Origin: Desulfotomaculum sp. | GTDB lineage: Bacteria; Bacillota; Desulfotomaculia; Desulfotomaculales; Desulfallaceae | DNA length: 37,954 nucleotides | Assembly (NCBI GenBank): GCA_016841675.1 | Contig: JAENYQ010000029.1 | Location: 1 to 37,954, forward strand | Reading direction: 5' to 3' | Shown: piece by piece, positions 6,877 to 15,473 of the stretch | How positions within the stretch are numbered: the stretch's first letter is position 1 | Layout: each line of letters begins with the position of its first letter | Program-made: the position numbers and the translations under genes | The notes under the pieces: generated by a model | The model's input: only the letters and a program-made list of their open reading frames with translations | Databases searched by the model: none | What the model was told of the DNA's origin: nothing

Positions 6877-8573
6877 ACTTTATAAAACACGATCAATACG
6901 ACCAGATGTATTTCTCTTACCTGGAACAAAAATACGACCTGACCAGGTCCCTCCGGAGAAGCCAGATCAAAATAATAGACAGAGATATGCTATTGGACTT
7001 ATACAACATCCTTTTTAAAGAGCACCTGGAGATAGTAGCGGTAAAGGAAAAAGAGGTTTCACGGAATGATTTTACCAAATTTTTATTTATCAATAAAATA
7101 ATAGCAAGCAGTTATCTAACAAGAATAAAACGTTATACCGTCTTTAATGAACAAAACAGCTTTCTTTTCATTTCCGAGCTGTTAAATTCTTTTGGTACTT
7201 TCAGTATGTGGGAAGATGAAGACACCGAAAGTACCGATGAACTGCTGGATTCAGTTGACAGTTTGGCCAAAGATACCAAAAGCAACCATGCTCGAGCGGA
7301 TTACAACAAGGAAGAAGACCCTTCACATACCCCCACAGAAAACGATTTAAGCCCAAATAAACAGTATGATAGCATGCTCAATAAGTTATCCAAATATATT
7401 GACACAAACAAGGCACTTTTGCCACCAAACCTTAATCAGTTAGGCTTTTTACCTGCGCCCGATAAAATGAAAACTATCAACACTATCTATGATTTAAATA
7501 GTGTTATGGATAGCCTGGGAAAACTAAAAAAAGATTTGCACGAAACGACACCGGGAGTATTAGACAAAATAGAAAAAGAACTTCATGAATTATCTTTCAA
7601 CTGTGGCAGCGCTGCAAATAAAATAATCATTGATGAAATGGATAAATATTTACGACAGGTAAGTTTACAGGTAGAAAAAGATATTCATATAAAACAGGAA
7701 TTATATAATAACCTAAAGAAATTAAGTTCCCACAATTATTGGGATTTAGCCCTAAGTAACCTGATCCAGACAAACCCCGAGTTCTGCTTTTATATGTCAA
7801 ATTTGATCAAAAAACACCCGGATATTATGAAAATAACTAGATTAATGGGCAACTTAAAGGTTATAAGGACCCGAAAGCACAAAAAAATGACAAAGTCTAC
7901 CTTTGAATGCAAAATGAATATTTCTACCTCAAACGATATTACAAACCTGATCCCCATGGAGTTATTGTATTTGGAACAACAATTGGAAAATATATTTTAT
8001 AATAAGCTCATCGAGCAAAAATTATACACTTATGATTATAAATCCCGTAGCAATAAGGGCAAGGGGGGCATAATCGTCTGTCTTGATACATCCGGAAGCA
8101 TGATTGGTGTTCAGCTTGACTTAATTAAAGCTATAATTCTTAACCTTGCCTTAAGAACGCTGCACAGGAAAAGGTATTTTGCCCTGATTAATTTTAGCAG
8201 TTCAATGAAGGATATTCTACTTCTTCCACACCGACCTGATTTCAAAGAGTTTATTAATTTATTGACTTCTTCTTTTTATGGCGGTACCAATTTTGACATG
8301 CCCATAAAGAGAACACTAGAAATAATTGAAAACTTCAGACATCACCGTGAATCGGATGTATTAATATTTTCAGATGGTTTTGGCAAACTTAGTGACGAAG
8401 TGCTTAATAAATTGGAAATTTACAAAAAAAAATACCACTTTGGGCTATTTGGATTCTTAATAGACGATAATTCTAAAAGCACTAGCATTGCTAACTGCTG
8501 CGACAGGATTTTTAATTTAAACTCAAGTAACTTACTAAAAGATTTACTTAAACACCTCGAAAAGTTGGCCTAA
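6873..8573 (+). CDS. viaA: ViaA-like VWA-domain protein, partner of the RavA-like ATPase
   Basis: A 566-residue protein whose C-terminal third is a von Willebrand A domain with a complete metal-ion-dependent adhesion site: DTSGS (405-409), T472 in GGTNFD, and D501 in FSDGFG. The N-terminal two thirds are helical, charged, with a low-complexity acidic stretch near 110-165. This layout, VWA at the C-terminus and a helical N-terminus, matches ViaA and CoxE-type partners of MoxR ATPases. The ATG overlaps the ravA stop (ATGA), so the pair is translationally coupled. Likely role is substrate recognition for the ATPase; the adjacent molybdenum hydroxylases are the obvious candidate clients, which is inference from location. 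Confidence 0.82.
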   Translation: MNFIKHDQYDQMYFSYLEQKYDLTRSLRRSQIKIIDRDMLLDLYNILFKEHLEIVAVKEKEVSRNDFTKFLFINKIIASSYLTRIKRYTVFNEQNSFLFISELLNSFGTFSMWEDEDTESTDELLDSVDSLAKDTKSNHARADYNKEEDPSHTPTENDLSPNKQYDSMLNKLSKYIDTNKALLPPNLNQLGFLPAPDKMKTINTIYDLNSVMDSLGKLKKDLHETTPGVLDKIEKELHELSFNCGSAANKIIIDEMDKYLRQVSLQVEKDIHIKQELYNNLKKLSSHNYWDLALSNLIQTNPEFCFYMSNLIKKHPDIMKITRLMGNLKVIRTRKHKKMTKSTFECKMNISTSNDITNLIPMELLYLEQQLENIFYNKLIEQKLYTYDYKSRSNKGKGGIIVCLDTSGSMIGVQLDLIKAIILNLALRTLHRKRYFALINFSSSMKDILLLPHRPDFKEFINLLTSSFYGGTNFDMPIKRTLEIIENFRHHRESDVLIFSDGFGKLSDEVLNKLEIYKKKYHFGLFGFLIDDNSKSTSIANCCDRIFNLNSSNLLKDLLKHLEKLA

Positions 8574-8625
8574 CCGGACTTTAATAACTAGACATGCTCT
8601 GCCAATACAATACTATAAAAACGGT

Positions 8626-8649
8626 AAAAAGGCACCCCTTGTGGGTGCC
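8626..8649 (-). terminator. Intrinsic terminator of the molybdopterin-binding protein gene
   Basis: On the minus strand GGCACCC-ACAAG-GGGTGCC (8649-8631) is followed by TTTTT (8630-8626). It lies between the convergent viaA stop (8573) and the stop at 8682. Confidence 0.75.
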
Positions 8650-8681
8650 CGGTTTATAACGTTAACACTATCATCTTTTTA

Positions 8682-9701
8682 TTACTTACCAAAAGGACAC
8701 TCGGGATATCGACATTCTTTACAACTCTTGCATAATCCACCGTGACCGAGCATGGCAATATCTTTTCTAGTAAGTTTTTCTCCAGCCAATACCCTGGGCA
8801 GCACTAAATCAAAAACAGTAGCTTTAAAGTACATAACACAGGCCGGTAAGCCCATAATTGGCACTTCACCATAGTAGGCCAGCAAAAACATGGCACCGGG
8901 CAGAACCGGGGAACCGTATGTCACCAGTTCGGCACCGGTACTTTTAACCCCACTGGGAGTAACATCATCAGGGTCAACAGACATCCCTCCGGTAGTTATT
9001 ACCATCTGCGCTCCCTTGTGAATAAAGTCTTGTATTTTTTCTTTGATCAGTGCCGCGTCATCGTATAATAATTCATGCCATAAAACCTCACACCCGAAAC
9101 GGGCCATTTTTTCCTTTACCACTGGACTAAATTTATCCTTAATTCTCCCATAATAAACCTCATTGCCCGTGGTGATTAAAGCCACCTTTAGTTGATGCAT
9201 TTCTACTACTTCCAAAAGTGGGCCTCTTTTGAGACATAATTCTTCCATGGTCTCAATCTTTTCTTTTTTTATAACTAGTGGGATTACTCTGGTACCAGCT
9301 AAAATTTCTCCTTTTTTCACTACCTGGTTGGTGTGTCTAGTGGCAAATGATACTTCATCAATCATGTTAACTTCACAAAGGTTCTCGACATTTACTTTAA
9401 AAAGCCCCGGCCTGGAAGATGTTATAGTTACTTTCCCCTCACTAGGCTGGGAGTACTCAACACCTTGACCAATAGCAGCCTTAGCCATTCTTAATGCTGC
9501 ATCATTTTCATGTACCAGGTCATTTCCACATTCCCAAATATACAGGTGATCCTTGCCTAGTTTTAGCAGTTCCTCAATATCTTCTTGTTTAACTAAATGA
9601 CCTTTTTTAAAAGCAGGTCCTTTAAATTCTCCCGGGACTATCTTTGTCACATCATGGCAGAGAATCAGACCAACCGCGTCTTCCACTTTTACTTTACGCA
9701 T
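8682..9701 (-). CDS. Molybdopterin-binding (MoeA/MogA-fold) protein with a Cys-rich tail
   Basis: A 339-residue protein with a MoeA-like N-terminal segment and a MoCF_biosynth domain (about 170-300) containing TTGNEV and TTGGMSVDPDD, the usual molybdopterin or adenylate binding signature. It ends in an unusual C-x2-C-x2-C-x4-C tail (C324, C327, C330, C335), which could bind an iron-sulfur cluster or zinc. Proteins of this type are known beside molybdenum hydroxylase genes in clostridia and probably help make or load the cofactor. It follows the IclR gene by 61 bases on the same strand. A relic of a second copy of its 3' end lies at 11047-11128, and that relic keeps the cysteines. Confidence 0.8.
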   Translation of the reverse strand: MRKVKVEDAVGLILCHDVTKIVPGEFKGPAFKKGHLVKQEDIEELLKLGKDHLYIWECGNDLVHENDAALRMAKAAIGQGVEYSQPSEGKVTITSSRPGLFKVNVENLCEVNMIDEVSFATRHTNQVVKKGEILAGTRVIPLVIKKEKIETMEELCLKRGPLLEVVEMHQLKVALITTGNEVYYGRIKDKFSPVVKEKMARFGCEVLWHELLYDDAALIKEKIQDFIHKGAQMVITTGGMSVDPDDVTPSGVKSTGAELVTYGSPVLPGAMFLLAYYGEVPIMGLPACVMYFKATVFDLVLPRVLAGEKLTRKDIAMLGHGGLCKSCKECRYPECPFGK

Positions 9702-9762
9702 TGCTTACTTAAATACCCCCTTATGATCTAATGCCAATGAAGCACTAACGCCATAACTTTGT

Positions 9763-10536
9763 TCAGTGACTCATCATTTGGTTTATTTTTTTAGCCGCAC
9801 GCAACGTTGCCGTTATCGCATGGCTTACTTTATCACTGTTAAAGCTGCTGGCAAATCCCACCACCCAAATAGCAGCCAAGGTATGTCCTCGCATATCGGA
9901 AATAGGTACACTTGCTGCATTGACACCTTGAATGTATTCTTCAAAATCAGTTGCATAGCCCTGCTCTTTTACTATCTCAATTTCCTTTGCGTATTTTAAT
10001 GGATCAGTAATGGAATATTTAGTATATTTAGGGAGTGGTTTTTCATCTAGAGCACTTTGAAAAGCCTGCTCCGTAAGGCTGGCTAGAAAAACTTTACCAG
10101 CAGCCCCTGCAAAAAGGGGTATCCTGGTGCCGACGGGAGCAGAAATCTTGAGTTCAAGTGGGCTATCAACCTTTTCAATAATGGTTATTTTTTGCCCGTC
10201 AAAAGTGCCTAAAAAAATGGTCTCCTTAAACTCCCTACATAACTCTTCCAAAAGCGGACGCGCTAACAATCTTAAATCTTCGCCGGCAAGAGCCCAGTTT
10301 CCCAATTGGATAAGGGTCGGACCCAGCCTAAATTTTTTATTTAAATCCTGTGTTAAAACTCCTAAATCAAGTAACGCCTGGGTTATTCCATACACTGTGC
10401 TTTTAGATATATTTAATTTACGAGCCAGGTCGCTTATTCCGAATCCAGACTGGTCACCGGCAATTTCATCCAGGACTGCAAAGGCCTTGTATAATATTGG
10501 CGCACTATATCCACTCGCTGTTTTTTTAATTGTCAT
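9763..10536 (-). CDS. IclR-family transcriptional regulator
   Basis: A 257-residue IclR-type regulator: winged helix-turn-helix at about 12-75 (LARKLNISKSTVYGI is the recognition region), then the effector-binding domain at about 85-250 (FAGAAGKVFLAS, GYATDFEEY, GVNAASVPI). Such proteins control aromatic catabolism operons in many bacteria. Start ATG 10536 has GGGAGG six bases upstream. It is upstream of the molybdopterin-binding protein gene in the same direction and between the two hydroxylase operons. It is the best candidate reader of the TGAAC/GTTCA palindromes near both hydroxylase promoters, but that link is inference. A partial second copy survives at 11158-11507. Confidence 0.88.
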   Translation of the reverse strand: MTIKKTASGYSAPILYKAFAVLDEIAGDQSGFGISDLARKLNISKSTVYGITQALLDLGVLTQDLNKKFRLGPTLIQLGNWALAGEDLRLLARPLLEELCREFKETIFLGTFDGQKITIIEKVDSPLELKISAPVGTRIPLFAGAAGKVFLASLTEQAFQSALDEKPLPKYTKYSITDPLKYAKEIEIVKEQGYATDFEEYIQGVNAASVPISDMRGHTLAAIWVVGFASSFNSDKVSHAITATLRAAKKINQMMSH

Positions 10537-10625
10537 TAATGCCTCCCACCTGCAGTACCTGCTAACGAATTATAATTATGCAAAACAAGAAAGCGATAAT
10601 GTAACCACGAGAAAGTCTAGGTACA

Positions 10626-10712
10626 TGTCATTTTTGAATGCAAAGAAGTGACATGAAGAATCTCTGAAGTCGCTTAGTTACTCAGATTCTTCGCTACACT
10701 CAGAATGCACAG
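10626..10712. repeat. Dispersed inverted-repeat element (TGTCATTCTGAGCG...GAAGAATCT type)
   Basis: An 87-bp element with degenerate terminal arms: left TGTCATTTTTGA and GAAGAATCT, right AGATTCTTCGCTAC and CTCAGAATG. The sequence is of the TGTCATTCTGAGCGAAGCGAAGAATCT class scattered through many anaerobe genomes. It marks the edge of the decayed region. Related decayed copies lie at 17004-17056 and 23729-23781. Confidence 0.6.
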
Positions 10713-10801
10713 TTTAAGCTGTTTGCCGTATTAATTGACTTTTTTAGTACCCCCACGATAATCGCCCTCTTGTTAAATACGTTAAGATTGAGGTTTTTCC
10801 T

Positions 10802-10868
10802 TTATTTTTTCTCTTTTAATGCCCGCCATATTTTTTCCTAATTAAAGGACAGGCTTTTAGTATAACCA
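10802..10868 (-). pseudogene. Relic of the 3' end of a third hcrA-like gene
   Basis: Read on the minus strand this gives K-S-L-S-F-N-stop-E-K-I-W-R-A-L-K-E-K-K-stop, matching the last residues of hydroxylase 2 (KSLPFTYEKIWRAIKEKK) but with an internal stop. The DNA identity with 11510-11576 is obvious by eye. It is the tail of an otherwise deleted paralogue. From 10869 to 11046 I recognise nothing. Confidence 0.85.
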
Positions 10869-11046
10869 GAACCCGTAATCGTAAGCTATTACTTTAAAAT
10901 CCCTGCCCGATTAGATATCATTACGGCACTTTCTATGTTTTCACTGCACTGTACAGACATAAAAAGGAAGACGGTCAAGTTGTTAAAAAAACAAACTGGG
11001 ACCAGTCTCCCGGGCAAATGTATTTTCCGGCCAACTCATCTGTTCA

Positions 11047-11128
11047 TTATTTATCAAAGGGACACTTGGGATATCGACATTCATTACAATTCATACATAA
11101 TCCACCATAGCTTATCATGGCTATTTTC
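11047..11128 (-). pseudogene. Relic of the 3' end of a molybdopterin-binding protein gene
   Basis: The minus strand encodes a tail reading G-G-L-C-M-N-C-N-E-C-R-Y-P-K-C-P-F-D-K-stop, matching the C-terminus of the intact gene at 8682. No upstream part of the gene remains. It sits directly downstream of the IclR fragment, the same order as in the intact copy. Confidence 0.85.
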
Positions 11129-11157
11129 CTCAACGCAATTATGTCGCAATAGCTTGT

Positions 11158-11507
11158 TTATACCTTTATCATCGCATTGATGTCTTTAGCGGCACGCATC
11201 ATTGCCGTTATCGCACAGCTTACTTTATCACTGTTAAAGTTGTTGGCAAACCCTACCATCCAGATGGCTGCTAGAATGCGCCCTCTCATATCGGAAATAG
11301 GTACACATGCGGCATTGACACCTGGCATGTATTCTTCAAAATCAGTTGCGTAACCCTGCTCTTTTACTTTTATAATTTCCTTTGCGTATTTTATTGGGTC
11401 AGTAATAGAATAATTAGTAAATTCAGGGAGTGGTTTTTCCGCCAAAATACTTTGAAACGCCTGTTCTGTACGGCTAGCTAGAAAAACCTTACCCGTAGCA
11501 CCTGTAA
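11158..11507 (-). pseudogene. 5'-truncated second copy of the IclR regulator gene
   Basis: An open frame of about 115 codons with no start and no DNA-binding domain, running from GATGKVFLAS to a C-terminal stop at 11158. It aligns closely with the second half of the intact IclR protein at 9763 (for example EKPLPEFTNYSITDP versus EKPLPKYTKYSITDP). Homology begins within 3 bases of the hydroxylase 2 stop codon (11510), so the junction looks like a deletion end point. Confidence 0.9.
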
Positions 11508-11509
11508 CT

Positions 11510-13792
11510 TTACTTTTTCTCTTTTATTGCACGCCATATTTTTTCATAGGTAAAGGGCAAGCTTTTCACCCGTACCCCGATAGCATCATATACGGCATTT
11601 GATATACAACCCATTGTCGGAGTGGTAGCTCCTTCTCCAACTTCTTTAACTCCCCAGGGAGCATTAGGGTCAACAGTATCGACTAGTTCAGAAGCTACCG
11701 GCGGCATATCAAGTGCTGTGGGCAATCTGTATTCAGCCAGGTTTCCGTTCATCAGCTTTCCATTCTTATCGAAAAGCACTTCTTCCCAGATGGCTTCGCC
11801 CATGCCCATATAAAAGGCACCGTGTACCTGACCATGCAATAGCGCCGGGTTAATTACATAACCACAGTCATGCACGTCCCAGGCTTCAATGACTTCAATC
11901 TCGCCTGTTTCTTCGTCTATCACAACTTCTGCAACCTGGGTGGCAGCACTATATGCCGGGGAGGTACCTACTGCGGAACCTTTGTGAACTCCACCAAGTT
12001 TGGGCGGCTTGTACGAGCCACGTCCGATTAACTGACCATTTTTTACAAAATATGTCCTGGCCACCTCGGCAAAAGTCTTAGTTATTTCAGGGTTTGATTT
12101 GACAAACACGATTCCATCCCGGCAGTCTAATTCCTCGTTGCTAACACCCATTATCTCGGCTGCCGTATCCAGTATTTTCTTATTAACGTCTTCCCCTGCC
12201 TGCTTTACAGCCGCCCCGCTCATTAGTGTTTGCCTGCTGGCATACGCGCCAAGGTCGTGGGCGGCCAAATCCGTGTCGGCGGCCACAATCTTCATATCCT
12301 CATAGCGATAACCCATGGCCTCGGCGGCCATTTGGCAAAGTACCGTGTCACTGCCCTGGCCAATCTCGACAGCTCCTGTGTAAAGAATAGCCGAGGTTCC
12401 ATCATCGGTAACCTTAATCGTAGCCACAGAATGAGGCAGGTCAGTCCGGTATATGGCATAACCGGCGCCAGAAACAAAGCCGCCGTTGCCCATCCCAATT
12501 CCTCGTCCTTGGGGCAACTTGCCTTTTTTATCCCGCCAGCCTGAAATCTCTCTGGCTTTCTCCATGGCTTCCTTCAAGCCGTACGAGTCTACTCTGAACC
12601 CTTGCACAGTTAATGTACCTGGTTTCCGGGCATTGATTATGCGCATTTCCAGGGGGTCAATCCCCAGGTGTTCAGCAATATTATCCAGGTGGCTCTCAAA
12701 AGCGTACCTGGGCTGTGGTTGCCCATGGCCACGTTGAGCCCCACAACCGGGAAGGTTGGTTACAACCCTGAGCATATCAAATTTATAATTTTCAAAATCG
12801 TAAAGAATGGTGAGCAGAGCGCCGGCATAATAAGCAGAGGCAATCCCAAGACCGGTATAGGCCCCGCCATCCATCACGAAATCGGCGTGCACACCCAAAA
12901 TTTTTCCTTCTTTAGTCACGCCGGTGGTAATATTCATAAACTGGGGATGTCGGCCACGGTTGTTAAAAAACATATCTTCTCGGTCAAACCACATTTTAAC
13001 GGGCCTGCCCGTCTTTTTAGCCAGGATTACGGCGCCAAAATCAAGCCCGGATGGGTCCATTTTACCGCCAAACCCGCCTCCAATATAAGTTTTTAAAACC
13101 CGCACATCGCCCATTTTCAAATCAAGCACTTGTGAGAGATAATATTGTAGATAATGAACAGATTGAATACTGGAATAAACAGTAACTTTGCTGCCTTCCC
13201 AATAAGCGATAGTAGCATGAGGTTCCAGGGGGCATTGATAGGTACGCTGTCCGTCATAACGGTCAGTCCTTACGTAATAAGCGTCTTTAAAGGCCTGGTC
13301 CAAATCGCCAAAGTTCTGGTGAATTTCGGTATTAATATTCCCGGGGTACTCTTCAAATATTTGCGGCGCTCCTTCTTTCATCGCTTCAAAAGCATCAAAA
13401 ACGGCAGGCAGCACTTCGTAATCTACTTTAATCAGCTTTAGCGCCTTGTAAACGGTTTCCTCATCTATAGCCGCGACTGCAGCAACTTTGTCGCCAATAT
13501 ATCGTACCTTATCAATACAAAATATATTTTCATCCCAGCGGGCCGGACTCAGTCCGTATCTTTTGGAAGGCACATCCTTATGAGTAATTACTGCTTTAAC
13601 CCCTGGTAATTTTTCAGCCTCGGAAGTGTCAATACTTATAATCCGCGCATGCGCATGTGGACTGAGTAAAAGCTTGCCCACAAGCATATTGGAAAATTTA
13701 ATATCAGCCGTATACTTGGCCTGTCCGGTTACTTTTTCAAAAGCATCAATCCTGGGCACACTTTTTCCAATTTGTGTATAATTATCGCTCAT
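11510..13792 (-). CDS. hcrA: Molybdenum hydroxylase 2, large Mo-cofactor subunit; 4-hydroxybenzoyl-CoA reductase alpha-like
   Basis: A 760-residue paralogue of the gene at 1624, sharing most residues along its whole length. GGGFGGK, QRGHG, IGQGSD and KEVGEG are all kept, with the catalytic glutamate again at E720. The same HcrA-like blocks are present, so it is assigned to the 4-hydroxybenzoyl-CoA reductase group; the substrate is inferred. Differences from copy 1 cluster in loops and in the short C-terminal tail, so the two may act on different hydroxylated aromatic CoA esters or under different conditions. AGGGG lies ahead of ATG 13792. It is third in the FAD - FeS - Mo operon, 24 bases after the FeS gene. 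Confidence 0.85.
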   Translation of the reverse strand: MSDNYTQIGKSVPRIDAFEKVTGQAKYTADIKFSNMLVGKLLLSPHAHARIISIDTSEAEKLPGVKAVITHKDVPSKRYGLSPARWDENIFCIDKVRYIGDKVAAVAAIDEETVYKALKLIKVDYEVLPAVFDAFEAMKEGAPQIFEEYPGNINTEIHQNFGDLDQAFKDAYYVRTDRYDGQRTYQCPLEPHATIAYWEGSKVTVYSSIQSVHYLQYYLSQVLDLKMGDVRVLKTYIGGGFGGKMDPSGLDFGAVILAKKTGRPVKMWFDREDMFFNNRGRHPQFMNITTGVTKEGKILGVHADFVMDGGAYTGLGIASAYYAGALLTILYDFENYKFDMLRVVTNLPGCGAQRGHGQPQPRYAFESHLDNIAEHLGIDPLEMRIINARKPGTLTVQGFRVDSYGLKEAMEKAREISGWRDKKGKLPQGRGIGMGNGGFVSGAGYAIYRTDLPHSVATIKVTDDGTSAILYTGAVEIGQGSDTVLCQMAAEAMGYRYEDMKIVAADTDLAAHDLGAYASRQTLMSGAAVKQAGEDVNKKILDTAAEIMGVSNEELDCRDGIVFVKSNPEITKTFAEVARTYFVKNGQLIGRGSYKPPKLGGVHKGSAVGTSPAYSAATQVAEVVIDEETGEIEVIEAWDVHDCGYVINPALLHGQVHGAFYMGMGEAIWEEVLFDKNGKLMNGNLAEYRLPTALDMPPVASELVDTVDPNAPWGVKEVGEGATTPTMGCISNAVYDAIGVRVKSLPFTYEKIWRAIKEKK

Positions 13793-13816
13793 ATAAACAC
13801 CCCTTTCTACAGATTT

Positions 13817-14311
13817 CTACTGTTCATCGGCCGCAACCAATACAGCTTTGACAATATTGACATAGCCCGTGCAGCGGCAAAGGTTGCCCGCGATTGCCGT
13901 CCGCACTTCCTGTTCCGTCGGGTGCGGGTTTTGGGTGAGCAGCGCCTTGGCCGACAATACCATACCGGGCGTGCAGTATCCGCACTGGATGGCTGCATTT
14001 TCAATAAACGATTCTTGGATTCGATCGAGTTTATTGTTCTGAGCTACTCCTTCAATAGTGGTAATTTCGTGGCCGTCTGCTTCCACCGCCAGTACTATAC
14101 ATGAGTTCACCGGCTTGCCGTCCATTAGAACTGTGCATGAGCCGCAATCGCCCAATTCACAACCTTTTTTGGTTCCGGTTAGATCTATTTCTTCACGCAA
14201 AAATTTTACCAACAGGGTATTGGCTTTTATCACCCTGGTATAGCTGTCCCCATTGATGTTTAGTGTCACTAAATATCTTTTTATGCCGTTATTATCAACA
14301 ACTACTTGCAT
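13817..14311 (-). CDS. hcrC: Molybdenum hydroxylase 2, [2Fe-2S] subunit (HcrC-like)
   Basis: A 164-residue subunit with all eight cluster ligands: C51, C56, C59, C71 for the plant-type cluster and C110, C113, C145, C147 for the second. It is very similar to the copy at 3939. Start ATG 14311 has AGGAGGG upstream. The 14-base gap to the FAD gene and 24-base gap to the Mo gene indicate one transcript. Confidence 0.92.
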   Translation of the reverse strand: MQVVVDNNGIKRYLVTLNINGDSYTRVIKANTLLVKFLREEIDLTGTKKGCELGDCGSCTVLMDGKPVNSCIVLAVEADGHEITTIEGVAQNNKLDRIQESFIENAAIQCGYCTPGMVLSAKALLTQNPHPTEQEVRTAIAGNLCRCTGYVNIVKAVLVAADEQ

Positions 14312-14325
14312 TAATACATCCCTCC

Positions 14326-15195
14326 TTACACATGACCATTATTAATCGCTTTACGCAAAGCTCTCTTTGTAAATACCCTGACCATGTCCCTCCGGTATTC
14401 CTCAGAACCGCGTATATCCGAAATGGGGTTACATTCAGTGGACGCGCATACACCCACTTGCTCCAGTAATTCATCAGTTATAGCATTCCCGATCATCATT
14501 GCCTCAGCTTTTTTAGCTCTCATTGGTACAGGAGCCACCGCGCCAAGTGCAATACGGGCATCCTTACAAATGTTTCTATCCATTTCAACTGCTACTGCCA
14601 CCCCTACAACCGCAAGTGCACCCGAACGACGCAGTCCGAATTTTATGTACGTGCTTCCGGTAAAGGAATTATCCGGGATGACTATTCCAGTAAGTAACTC
14701 GTCCGGGGCAAGGTGTGTCTTTCCGGGGCCGGTAAAGAATTCTTCCAGAGGCATAACCCGCTCACCATTTGTACTGACTAGTGTTAATAAAGCACCCAGG
14801 GCAATGAATATTGGCGGTAAGTCGGCTGACGGAACAGCGTTAACAATATTGCCTCCAATAGTGCCCACATTTCTAACCTGGTTATTAGCCATATGTTGGG
14901 CAGCCTCACATACTGAAAGATACTTCTCTTGAAGTAGTGAGGAATTAGAAATAGCATTGTGGGTTGCCATGGACCCAATAACTACGCCTTTGCCAGACAC
15001 ATAATCAATAGAAGTTAGTTGGTCTAGTTTTTTTAGTGAAATTAGCACTTCCGGGGCCATTAATTCATGCTTCATTTTATTTAGCAGGTCGGTGCCCCCC
15101 GCAAGCACTTTGGCTCCAGGACCCTTTTCAGCTAGTAAAGCACAGGCATCCTGCAAACTGGCGGGAATGTAGTAATCAAAGTCGGGTAGATTCAT
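14326..15195 (-). CDS. Molybdenum hydroxylase 2, FAD subunit, lacking the HcrB-type [4Fe-4S] insert
   Basis: A 289-residue FAD subunit, roughly three-quarters identical by eye to the copy at 4444. AGGTD (32-36) and TIGGN (112-116) mark the FAD site. As in copy 1, the chain passes straight from TIGGN to [10 protein letters not shown] with no four-cysteine insert, so the extra [4Fe-4S] cluster of classical HcrB is missing. Start ATG 15195 with AAGGAGG. It is the first gene after the promoter at 15258-15287. Confidence 0.88.
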   Translation of the reverse strand: MNLPDFDYYIPASLQDACALLAEKGPGAKVLAGGTDLLNKMKHELMAPEVLISLKKLDQLTSIDYVSGKGVVIGSMATHNAISNSSLLQEKYLSVCEAAQHMANNQVRNVGTIGGNIVNAVPSADLPPIFIALGALLTLVSTNGERVMPLEEFFTGPGKTHLAPDELLTGIVIPDNSFTGSTYIKFGLRRSGALAVVGVAVAVEMDRNICKDARIALGAVAPVPMRAKKAEAMMIGNAITDELLEQVGVCASTECNPISDIRGSEEYRRDMVRVFTKRALRKAINNGHV

Positions 15196-15219
15196 GATTT
15201 ACCTCCTTACCTGTTATTC

Positions 15220-15245
15220 GTTCAGCTATATGAACTATTGTTCAT
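15220..15245. promoter_or_regulatory. Two overlapping GTTCA/TGAAC palindromes upstream of hydroxylase 2
   Basis: GTTCA (15220-15224) pairs with TGAAC (15231-15235), and ATGAAC (15230-15235) pairs with GTTCAT (15240-15245). Both lie between the promoter and the start codon. A further TGAAC follows the -10 box at 15262-15266. The same half-site occurs in the ravA/hydroxylase 1 intergenic region. Confidence 0.5.
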
Positions 15246-15257
15246 TTAACTGACTTC

Positions 15258-15287
15258 ATTATGAACTATTGTATATTAAAATGTCAA
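15258..15287 (-). promoter_or_regulatory. Sigma-A promoter of hydroxylase 2 operon
   Basis: Minus strand TTGACA (15287-15282), 18-base spacer, CATAAT (15263-15258), nearly the same boxes as the hydroxylase 1 promoter, consistent with duplication of the whole operon including its control region. Confidence 0.65.
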
Positions 15288-15473
15288 GGATATTTTACTC
15301 AGCATTTTAATAATTTCGGAAAAACCTACATGTTTTTTTTACAAGGCTGTACATTCATTTTGAATTGATTAATAATTTAAAAGAAGGCTGTGCGATATAA
15401 TGAGGTATTTCATTGCGTGAGATTTTATTCTTATATGAACCCATTAATTTGTCGTAAGAGAGGCGATATCAAT

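Noticed and set aside
14384-14932. Long plus-strand open frame opposite the hydroxylase 2 FAD gene
   Set aside because: It is a shadow of a well-supported minus-strand gene; no ribosome site and low-complexity Ser/Thr/Ala-rich translation. The same holds for the plus-strand frames at 4460, 12668, 18551 and 29260.
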